This document shows, one piece after another, positions 1 through 5,476 of a stretch of DNA of 6,449 nucleotides. Within the stretch, counting starts at the first letter, position 1, and every line of letters starts with the position of its first letter. This DNA comes from an uncultured Oscillospiraceae bacterium. GTDB taxonomy: Bacteria > Bacillota > Clostridia > Oscillospirales > Acutalibacteraceae. The DNA is taken from the NCBI GenBank assembly GCA_900555705.1, contig USLV01000081.1, positions 1 through 6,449 on the forward strand, in the 5' to 3' direction. The translations under genes were made by a program, and so were the position numbers. Under the pieces are notes generated by a model. That model was given only the letters and a program-made list of their open reading frames with translations. It was not told the origin of the DNA and ran no database searches.

Positions 1-51
1 AGATCTACACTTCTAGCTTCGTCGGCAGCGTCAGATGTGTATAAGAGACAG
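1..51 (+). other. Illumina Nextera i5 adapter with Tn5 mosaic end (non-genomic)
   Basis: This stretch is sequencing-library DNA, not genome. Bases 1-10 match the end of the Illumina P5 arm. Bases 11-18 (TTCTAGCT) sit where the 8-base i5 index belongs and match, as I recall, Nextera index S515. Bases 19-32 (TCGTCGGCAGCGTC) are the read-1 adapter. Bases 33-51 (AGATGTGTATAAGAGACAG) are the complete 19-bp Tn5 mosaic end used in tagmentation. Genomic sequence begins at base 52, in the middle of mutS2. Base 51 could coincide with the genomic base, because the codon it completes still encodes the expected tyrosine. The adapter should be trimmed, and any reading frame crossing it is artificial. Confidence 0.98.
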
Positions 52-1388
52 TAGTGGGTGGTGGCGGCGATGCGCGCGCCCTGACGGCGGAGCTGCTCGA
101 GGATGGCGATCGCGAGCGCGGCGCCCTCGACCGGGTCGGTGCCTGCGCCGAGCTCATCCAGCAGTACGAGGCTGTGGCCGTCCGCCTTGCCGAGGATACG
201 GATCAGGTTGGTCATATGGGCGGAGAAGGTCGAGAGCGACTGTTCGATCGACTGCTCGTCGCCGATGTCGGCGAGCACGCCGCGGAACACCGAGAGCGAG
301 CTGCCGTCGCTGACCGGCGGCAGCAGGCCGCACATGGTCATCAGGGTCAGCAGGCCGAGCGTTTTCAGCGTCACGGTTTTGCCGCCGGTGTTGGGGCCGG
401 TGACGACCAGCGTATCGAAGCTGCCGCCGAGCTCGACGTCGATCGGCACCACCTTCTGCGGGTCGATCAGCGGATGGCGCGCCCGGCGAAGCAGGATATG
501 ACCGTCGTCGGTGACGCGGGGACGCACGGCTTTCATCTGGTAGGCGAGCCGCGCCTTCGCGAAGATCAGGTTGAGTTCCATCAGGACCTGATAGTCCTCG
601 ATGATGGCATCGGCAAATCCGCCGGTCTCGGCCGACAGCTCGGTCAGAATACGATCGATTTCCGCCTCCTCGCGGGATTGCAGCACTCGCAGGTCGTTGT
701 TCGCCTCGACCACGCCGATGGGTTCGACGAAGACGGTCGCGCCGGAGGCGGAGGTGTCATGGACGAGGCCGGGGACCTCGGCGCGGTGCTCCGCCTTGAC
801 CGGCACGACAAAGCGGCCGTCGCGGATGGTCACAATCGGATCCTGCAACAGCTTCTGACAGGCGGGGGAGCGCACCATTTTGTCGAGCTGATCCCGCACA
901 CGCTGGGAGGCGGCCCGCATCTTCCGGCGAATATCCGCGAGGGCGGGGGAGGCATTGTCGGCGAGCTCCTCTTCGGAAACGATGGTGGTCGCGATTTTTT
1001 CCTCGAGATATTTGTTCGGGGAGAGCACCGCGAAGCGGTCGTCAAGCACCGTCTCGACCCCGGCGCAATGGGCGCGCCAGTCGGCGAGCGAGCGGATCAC
1101 CCGCAACGTCTCGGCGATGTCGAGAAATTCGCGCAGCGACAGCACCGCTCCGGCGCCCGCGCGGCGCAGCGCGTTGGTGACATTTTTGATCTGCCCGAAG
1201 GAGGGGGAGCCGAAGCCTGCCATCAGCCGGCAGGCGTCGTCGGTCTCGTCAAGCAGCCGCTGCACCTCGCCGAGATAGGACGAGGGCGTCAGCGCGCGGG
1301 CCAGCGCCGCCGCGTCGTCGCAGGTCGTCTGCGCCGCGAGCAGCTCCAGCACCTTGTCGAGCTCGAGGGAGAGATAATTTCGGTTCAT
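52..1388 (-). CDS. mutS2: Endonuclease/ATPase MutS2, 3'-truncated by the adapter
   Basis: MutS2 is a MutS-family ATPase. It has been described as a suppressor of homologous recombination and, in B. subtilis, as a factor that splits collided ribosomes. The visible part is 445 codons plus two bases; the family is usually near 780 residues. It starts MNRNYLSLELDKVLELL, with an AAAGGA ribosome binding site 7 nt upstream. Visible motifs are IRDGRFVVPVK (about 188-198) and DTSASGATVF (211-220), both hallmarks of the MutS2 core. Next come the Walker A GPNTGGKT (331-338), DIGDEQSIEQSLSTFS (374-389), the Walker B with DE at 411-412 followed by LGAGTDP, and ATTHY (442-446), where the sequence meets the adapter. 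The missing part would hold the end of the ATPase domain, the KOW-like region and the C-terminal Smr domain. The gene follows recO after 55 bp and is probably in its operon. The DTSASGATVF core distinguishes it from MutS. Confidence 0.97.
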
Positions 1389-1424
1389 AGGGGTGTCCTT
1401 TCTATGGCGATCCAACAGGCCGTT

Positions 1425-1443
1425 GCCCCGCCGGAGGCGGGGC
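1425..1443 (-). promoter_or_regulatory. Strong hairpin between recO and mutS2, no U-tract
   Basis: Immediately after the recO stop codon (TAA) the minus strand reads GCCCCGCC-TCC-GGCGGGGC, a perfect 8-bp, nearly all-GC stem with a 3-base loop. No T-run follows (the next bases are AACGGCCTGTTGG), so it is not a classical intrinsic terminator. It could protect the recO mRNA end, attenuate transcription into mutS2, or mark an RNA processing point. The structure is read directly from sequence; its role is inferred. Confidence 0.45.
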
Positions 1444-2190
1444 TTACGGCGCTACGGTGTGGTAAAACTCCAGTGTCCGGAAGGAACGGCCGAGCTGGGC
1501 GAGGAGGCAGGCCTCGCTCGCGGCGGCAAGGGCCGGAAGATTCTCGGACGGCAATGTGAAGGAAAAGCAGCGTTCCAGGCCGCCGGAGAGCACATGGCGC
1601 ATCGCGGCGAGCACCCCGCCTGGCAGCGGTATCACGGCATCCGGCGGCATCGCGGCCGCGCAGGCGGCGCAGCAGAGCACCCCGTCGTTCGGGAGCAGTC
1701 CCATCTCGCCGCCGGTTTCCCCGCAACGCGCACAGCCGTCGAGCGACGGCATATAGCCCGCGCCCGCAAGCAGGCGCAGCTCCACCACCGCCTTCATCAG
1801 CCGGGGCTCCCGCGCGTCGCTGCCGAGAAAATGCAGCGCGTTGAGCAACAGCCGGAGCGGTTCCTCCGCGGGCTCCTCCCGCGGGCAGATCACCCCGGCA
1901 AGCTCACAGAAATACTGCGCCAGCGCCAGCTTTTCGATATCGGCACGCAAGTCAAAAAAGACGTGCAGCGGCTGCGCGTCCTGAATTATGTATTTATCCC
2001 GTCCCTCCACGAGGGAGAGACGGGAATGGGACAGAAGCTGGGTCGCGGCAGCGCTGCGGCTTTTCAGCTTGCGGGCGCCACGAGCCGAGGCCCGCAGCAC
2101 CCCACGTTCCCTCGTCAGGACCGTCACAAATTTGTCAGCCTCGCCAACCGGATGTTCCCGGATGATCAGCGCGTCGGTTATCAGGGGCAT
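1444..2190 (-). CDS. recO: DNA repair and recombination mediator RecO
   Basis: RecO works with RecR (and RecF) to load RecA on SSB-coated single-stranded DNA and can anneal complementary strands. The protein is 248 residues, close to the ~255 of B. subtilis RecO. It opens MPLITDALIIREHPVGEADKF and continues to VTVLTRERG, the typical N-terminal OB-fold of the family. A helical region follows. A CxxC...CxxC zinc site is visible as C153/C156 (CARC) and C174/C177 (CAAC). I chose the ATG at 2188-2190 because homology begins at MPLIT and a GAGGAG ribosome binding site lies 10 nt upstream. The frame stays open 25 codons further upstream, but that extension does not look like RecO and overlaps the small gene before it. 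The gene overlaps that small gene by 56 bp, and mutS2 follows it. Confidence 0.95.
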   Translation of the reverse strand: MPLITDALIIREHPVGEADKFVTVLTRERGVLRASARGARKLKSRSAAATQLLSHSRLSLVEGRDKYIIQDAQPLHVFFDLRADIEKLALAQYFCELAGVICPREEPAEEPLRLLLNALHFLGSDAREPRLMKAVVELRLLAGAGYMPSLDGCARCGETGGEMGLLPNDGVLCCAACAAAMPPDAVIPLPGGVLAAMRHVLSGGLERCFSFTLPSENLPALAAASEACLLAQLGRSFRTLEFYHTVAP

Positions 2191-2305
2191 GGGCGGTTGT
2201 CTCCTCTTTGGCCGCGCTGTTCTGCGCGGCGGAAATGCCGCGATAGCGGAGATAGTCCTCCACACGGCCGGTTGTCCGGAATTTGTCCCAAAGCGGTTCG
2301 TTCAT
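2135..2305 (-). CDS. YqzL-like small protein overlapping recO
   Basis: This is a 56-codon gene starting ATG at 2303-2305 and ending TGA at 2135-2137. Its start MNEPLWDKFRTTGRVEDYLR carries the W..F..TG.VE.YL pattern I associate with YqzL, a small protein of unknown function. yqzL sits between era and recO in B. subtilis, exactly the position here, and encodes about 47 residues. A GGAGGG ribosome binding site at 2314-2319 lies 8 nt upstream of the ATG. The conserved part is the first ~22 residues. The rest (from about SAAQNSAAKEE onward) is low in hydrophobic residues, and its last ~18 codons are read out of frame with the start of recO, so that tail may be poorly conserved. I leave the gene symbol blank because the assignment rests on pattern and position only. 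Function is unknown. Confidence 0.75.
   Translation of the reverse strand: MNEPLWDKFRTTGRVEDYLRYRGISAAQNSAAKEETTAHAPDNRRADHPGTSGWRG
2201..2206 (-). promoter_or_regulatory. Ribosome binding site of recO inside the yqzL-like gene
   Basis: The minus strand reads GAGGAG 10 nt before the recO ATG, within the coding sequence of the yqzL-like gene. It fixes the recO start at MPLIT and suggests that ribosomes translating the small gene pass over or reinitiate at recO. Confidence 0.7.
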
Positions 2306-2376
2306 GCTGTCGTCCCTCCGTCGTCTTTCTGCCCTTAGTGTTCGGCAGACGGGCGGGGAGATACAGGGAAAATGCA

Positions 2377-2395
2377 GCCGGGAAAAATTTCCGGC
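2377..2395 (-). terminator. Weak hairpin directly after era
   Basis: Right after the era TGA the minus strand reads GCCGGAAATTTTTCCCGGC. This forms a 5-bp GCCGG/CCGGC stem, with a few further A-T pairs possible around a one-base bulge. TGCATTTTCCC follows, which has only four T residues. It may act as a leaky attenuator between era and the yqzL-recO-mutS2 part, or have no role. The rest of the 2306-2376 gap shows only the ribosome binding site of the small gene; I see no clear promoter. Confidence 0.25.
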
Positions 2396-3301
2396 TCAGA
2401 GCTGGTAGCCGAAGCTGGTCAGCAGGCCCTGGCGATTGCGCCAGTCCTCCTTGACCTTGACCCAGCATTGCAGGTTGACACGGACGCCGAACAGCGTCTC
2501 CATATCCTGCCGCGCAGCAGTCGCGATCTCCTTGAGCATCGCGCCGCGCTTGCCGATCACCATACCCTTGTGGCTCTCTTTTTCGCAGTAGATATAGGCC
2601 TCGAGGTCGAGGATCGGCCCGTTGTCGGTCTCCCGCTCGCCCATCCGCTCGATCACGACGGCGATGCCGTGGGGGATCTCCTGGCGGAGCAGCAGCAGCA
2701 TCTTCTCCCGCACCAGCTCGGCGGCGATCACCCGCTCCGGCTGGTCGCTCACCATGTCGTCGGGGAAGAAATGGGGGCTTTCGAACGCAAATTTCGAGAG
2801 CTCCGCGACCGTCTCTTCGACGCCGTCTCCGGTCAACGCCGAGGCCGGCAGGATCGCCGCAAATTCATATTCCGCGCGCCAGAGGTCGATGCAGCCGAGC
2901 AGCGCGGCTTTATCGGCGAGGGTGTCAATCTTGTTGATGACCAGCAGGACGGGGAGCTGCTGCGCGCGGCACTGGGCGAGCAGCTTCCGCTCCTCCTCCC
3001 GGACAGCGGCCTTCGGCTCGACGACCAGCATCGCGGCATCGACGCCCGAGACCGCTTCGCCGATGGATTTGACCATGAAGTCGCCGAGGCGGGTGCGCGG
3101 CCGGTGGGCGCCGGGGGTGTCGAGAAAGACAAGCTGGGTCGCCCCGCTTGTCAGTACCCCCATGATGCGGTTGCGGGTGGTCTGCGGCTTGTCCGAGACG
3201 ATGGCAACCTTCCGGCCGACCATGGCGTTGAGCAGCGAGGATTTTCCGACATTCGGGCGGCCGATGATGGCGATAAACGCGGAACGGGTGGATTCGCTCA
3301 T
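2396..3301 (-). CDS. era: GTPase Era
   Basis: Era is an essential-type GTPase that binds the 3' end of 16S rRNA and assists 30S subunit maturation, acting in the cytoplasm and at the membrane. The protein is 301 residues, the usual family length. GTPase motifs in order: G1 GRPNVGKS (14-21), effector-loop QTTR (40-43), G3 DTPG (61-64), G4 NKID (123-126), G5 SAL (154-156). The C-terminal KH domain shows GMVIGKRG (246-253) and the typical tail WVKVKEDW...GY (280-299). The ATG at 3299-3301 is preferred because GGAAGG lies 8 nt upstream and homology starts there. An in-frame TTG 24 nt upstream, overlapping the dgkA stop, has no ribosome binding site. dgkA ends 20 bp upstream. The neighbour ybeY also acts in 16S maturation, which fits shared expression. 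Confidence 0.98.
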   Translation of the reverse strand: MSESTRSAFIAIIGRPNVGKSSLLNAMVGRKVAIVSDKPQTTRNRIMGVLTSGATQLVFLDTPGAHRPRTRLGDFMVKSIGEAVSGVDAAMLVVEPKAAVREEERKLLAQCRAQQLPVLLVINKIDTLADKAALLGCIDLWRAEYEFAAILPASALTGDGVEETVAELSKFAFESPHFFPDDMVSDQPERVIAAELVREKMLLLLRQEIPHGIAVVIERMGERETDNGPILDLEAYIYCEKESHKGMVIGKRGAMLKEIATAARQDMETLFGVRVNLQCWVKVKEDWRNRQGLLTSFGYQL

Positions 3302-3321
3302 GGGAGATACCTTCCTTATTT

Positions 3322-3798
3322 TCAAACGTTGTTTTTCGGCGGCGCGTTCCGGAATGCAAACCAGAACGCTACCGGCAGGGAGAGTGCCAGCAGCAGCGGC
3401 TTCTGCGGATAAGCCAGAAAATCCGCTGCGATTTCGGCAAAGACGGCGGGACGCCAGAACAGTGCCGCGCCGACCGCGACGGCGGCCAGCGCCGCGAGCA
3501 GTACCGCGCCTGCCGCCGCATCCTTCGCGATGCGGGCGGTTTCCCGGCGCTCACTGGTAGCGGTATCGACCGCCTTTTCGATCGCGGTGTTGATCGCCTC
3601 GGCGGTGGGAACCAGACCGAGTGTCAGCAGCAACACCGCCCATTCGCTGCGGGTCAGCGGGAAATAGCCCGCGAACAGCAGCACATAGGCGCCGACGGTC
3701 AGATGGATACGGAAATTGCGCTCCCGGCGAAGGCAGTACCAGATACCCCGCCCGGCGTAGACAAATCCGCGCAGAAACGCCGCCAGCCGATTTCTCAT
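3322..3798 (-). CDS. dgkA: Diacylglycerol/undecaprenol kinase family membrane protein DgkA
   Basis: This is an integral-membrane lipid kinase of the DgkA family. In Gram-positives this family phosphorylates undecaprenol for cell-wall lipid carrier recycling; the precise substrate here is inferred. The family signature is plain: the N-terminal amphipathic stretch with RRERNFRIH (E26), the catalytic segment AEAINTAIEKAVD (66-78, with E67 and E74) and ARIAKDAAAGAVL (88-100, with K92/D93). Hydrophobic segments lie near 33-46, 53-65, 95-114 and 133-149. The protein has 158 residues, longer than the ~120-130 of simple DgkA proteins, because of a C-terminal addition with an extra predicted membrane segment (LLLALSLPVAFWFAF). 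The ATG overlaps the ybeY stop as ATGA and has only a weak ribosome binding site, so translation is probably coupled to ybeY. No cdd follows, unlike in B. subtilis. Confidence 0.93.
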   Translation of the reverse strand: MRNRLAAFLRGFVYAGRGIWYCLRRERNFRIHLTVGAYVLLFAGYFPLTRSEWAVLLLTLGLVPTAEAINTAIEKAVDTATSERRETARIAKDAAAGAVLLAALAAVAVGAALFWRPAVFAEIAADFLAYPQKPLLLALSLPVAFWFAFRNAPPKNNV

Positions 3799-4304
3799 CG
3801 GCGCTCGTCCGGCATCACATAGCTCTCGCCGCGCGGCAGGCCGATCACTTCCATGACAGCCTCCTCGCGTTCCCGCATCCGCACCGCCTCGATGCCGCCG
3901 CCGACATGGTCATAGCCGAGCAGGTGGAGCATCGAATGCACGGTCAGATAGCCGACCTCACGCTGTAGCGAATGGCCGAACTGCTCCGCCTGCTGGGCGC
4001 AGCGCTGGATCGAGAGCACGATGTCGCCGAGCTGCTTCGCGCCGGTCGCGGGATTGACGTCATACCGGCCGTTCTCGCCGAGCGGGAAGGACAGCACGTC
4101 GGTCACGTCGTTGATGCGGCGCTGGGCGCGGTTGATCTCGAGAATCTGGGCGTTGTCCACGATCGAGACGTCGACCTCCGCGGAGCCCTCGAAGTTCTCC
4201 ATCTCGAGAACGGCGTGGCAGCAGCGGCGGATCAACAGACGGATACCGGTCGGGATCTTGAAGGTTCTCTGCTTGTTTTCAATAACGACCTTGATTTTTT
4301 CCAT
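3795..4304 (-). CDS. ybeY: Endoribonuclease YbeY (rRNA maturation factor)
   Basis: YbeY is a zinc-dependent single-strand endoribonuclease involved in 16S rRNA 3'-end maturation and ribosome quality control. The protein has 169 residues. The zinc site HSMLHLLGYDH (123-133; H123, H127, H133) is complete. The conserved TDVLSFP (68-74) and LGDIVLS (92-98) segments precede it. I chose ATG 4302-4304 because family homology starts near MEKIKVVIENKQ; the frame is open 42 codons upstream, but that part is the end of phoH read in another frame. The start lies 26 bp inside phoH, with a modest AGAGAAG upstream, so translation is likely coupled to phoH. The stop overlaps the dgkA start. pgpH (yqfF), which separates phoH and ybeY in B. 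subtilis, is absent. Confidence 0.96.
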   Translation of the reverse strand: MEKIKVVIENKQRTFKIPTGIRLLIRRCCHAVLEMENFEGSAEVDVSIVDNAQILEINRAQRRINDVTDVLSFPLGENGRYDVNPATGAKQLGDIVLSIQRCAQQAEQFGHSLQREVGYLTVHSMLHLLGYDHVGGGIEAVRMREREEAVMEVIGLPRGESYVMPDERR

Positions 4305-5280
4305 AGGGCTTCTCTCGCTTTCCGTCTTCGATTTTCTGGTACTTTTCATATGCTTGGATAATGCGCTGGACAAGCTGGTGACGGACGACATCCTTTTCCG
4401 AGAAATGGCAGATCGCGATGTCCTCCACATTTTTCAGCACCCGCGACGCCTCGCGCAGACCGCTTTTTTTGCCGTCCGGCAGGTCGATCTGGGTGATGTC
4501 GCCGGTGATGACCATCTTCGAATTGAAGCCGAGGCGGGTCAGGAACATTTTCATCTGCTCGGGCGTGGTATTCTGAGCCTCGTCGAGGATCACAAAGCTG
4601 TCGTCCAGCGTCCGGCCGCGCATATAGGCGAGGGGGGCGATCTCGATGTTGCCGCGTTCGAGATATTTCTGGTAGCTCTCGGTGCCGAGCATATCGAACA
4701 GCGCGTCATAAAGGGGGCGGAGATAGGGGTCGACCTTCGACTGAAGATCACCGGGCAGGAAACCGAGCTTTTCCCCCGCCTCGACCGCCGGGCGCGTCAG
4801 GATGATGCGATTGACCTCCTTCGAGCGGAAGGCGTTGACCGCCATCGCGACCGCGAGATAGGTCTTGCCGGTACCGGCCGGGCCGACACCGAGGGTCACG
4901 GTGTTGCTCCGGATCGCCTCGACATAGTGCTTCTGGCCGAGGGTCTTGGCCTTGACCGGGCGGCCCTTCGAGGTGATGCAGATGCTGTCGGAGGAGAGCT
5001 GGGGCAGCTCCTCGTCGCTGCCCTCGTCGACAAGGGTCAGCACATAGCGCACGTTCTGCTCCCCGAGCTGCTCCCCACGGTTGATGAGCTGCAAAAGCCC
5101 CTGGATCGCGCGGACGGCCTTTGCGACGTTTTCCGCCTCGCCACTCACCTTCAAATCGGTGCCGCGGCTGAGAATATCCACCTGATAGTGCTGCTCGATC
5201 AGCCGCACGTTTTCGTCGAAGCTCCCGAAGAGGGAGACCACCTGCTCCATCCGGTCGACATTCAAAACCTGTTCAAACAT
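4279..5280 (-). CDS. phoH: PhoH-like ATPase (PhoH/YbeZ family)
   Basis: This is a cytoplasmic P-loop ATPase of the PhoH/YbeZ family, proposed to act as an RNA helicase-like partner of YbeY; the molecular role is still uncertain. It has 333 residues, near the family's ~320. The N-terminal region (about 1-75) is the family's KH-like part, with LFGSFDENVRLIE at 18-30. The ATPase core shows Walker A GPAGTGKT (133-140), the LTRPAVEAGEKLGFLPGDL signature (161-179), Walker B VILDEAQN (230-237) and VITGD (257-261), all family-typical. The start is the ATG at 5278-5280 with a G-rich GGTGGGG about 8 nt upstream. An alternative Met at residue 11 has no ribosome binding site. It is the first gene after the promoter at 5365-5393, and its adjacency to ybeY matches the known pairing. 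Confidence 0.96.
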   Translation of the reverse strand: MFEQVLNVDRMEQVVSLFGSFDENVRLIEQHYQVDILSRGTDLKVSGEAENVAKAVRAIQGLLQLINRGEQLGEQNVRYVLTLVDEGSDEELPQLSSDSICITSKGRPVKAKTLGQKHYVEAIRSNTVTLGVGPAGTGKTYLAVAMAVNAFRSKEVNRIILTRPAVEAGEKLGFLPGDLQSKVDPYLRPLYDALFDMLGTESYQKYLERGNIEIAPLAYMRGRTLDDSFVILDEAQNTTPEQMKMFLTRLGFNSKMVITGDITQIDLPDGKKSGLREASRVLKNVEDIAICHFSEKDVVRHQLVQRIIQAYEKYQKIEDGKREKPYGKNQGRY

Positions 5281-5350
5281 ACCGGTTCCCCACCATTTTC
5301 CTTCCCGTCCGACCGTCGGCCCTTTCGGAGAGAAACGACAGCACAGACTC

Positions 5351-5360
5351 TTTACGTAAA
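5351..5360. repeat. Perfect 10-bp palindrome at the predicted transcription start
   Basis: TTTACGTAAA is a perfect inverted repeat located 4 bp downstream of the -10 box of the phoH promoter, spanning the expected +1. It could be an operator half-site pair, but a 10-bp AT-rich palindrome can also arise by chance in such a stretch. Confidence 0.3.
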
Positions 5361-5364
5361 TTAT

Positions 5365-5393
5365 ATTATATCAATAGTTTTCCTCTTTGTCAT
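5365..5393 (-). promoter_or_regulatory. Sigma-A-type promoter for the phoH operon
   Basis: On the minus strand, ATGACA (5388-5393; five of six matches to TTGACA) is followed after exactly 17 bp by TATAAT (5365-5370, a perfect -10). A second TATAAT overlaps at 5360-5365. The site lies in an AT-rich island between yqfD and phoH, in contrast to the GC-rich genes around it. The transcript would start near 5358, giving a leader of roughly 75-80 nt before phoH. This separates the housekeeping operon from the sporulation gene yqfD. In the leader I see only short weak stems, such as CCGA/TCGG around 5310-5320. Confidence 0.75.
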
Positions 5394-5476
5394 TGCTCAA
5401 AATAGACAAAATATTCAGGTCGATCCATGGAATTGGGCGGAATATACCCGTCTTTTTGTAAAATTTTCGATAATTT

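Noticed and set aside
33..51. Tn5 mosaic end as a real transposon terminus
   Set aside because: It is preceded by the index and P5/read-1 adapter sequence, so it comes from tagmentation rather than an inserted element.
54..1559. Plus-strand open frame of 501 codons
   Set aside because: It is antisense to mutS2, whose minus-strand translation is full of family motifs. The plus-strand product is rich in H, R, G and D with no recognisable domain. Long antisense frames are expected in GC-rich genes.
2181..2468. Minus-strand frame of 95 codons across the era end and the era-recO gap
   Set aside because: It overlaps the era C-terminus in another frame and the better supported yqzL-like gene, has no family resemblance and is rich in P, G and R.
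2372..3412. Plus-strand open frame of 346 codons antisense to era
   Set aside because: It mirrors the era codons; the composition (many D, H, R, L) is typical of an antisense shadow.
5400..5476. Possible terminator or sporulation-sigma promoter downstream of yqfD
   Set aside because: GGGTATATTCCGCCC gives only a 3-bp stem without a T-run, and the GAATATT-like boxes lack a matching -10 at the proper distance.
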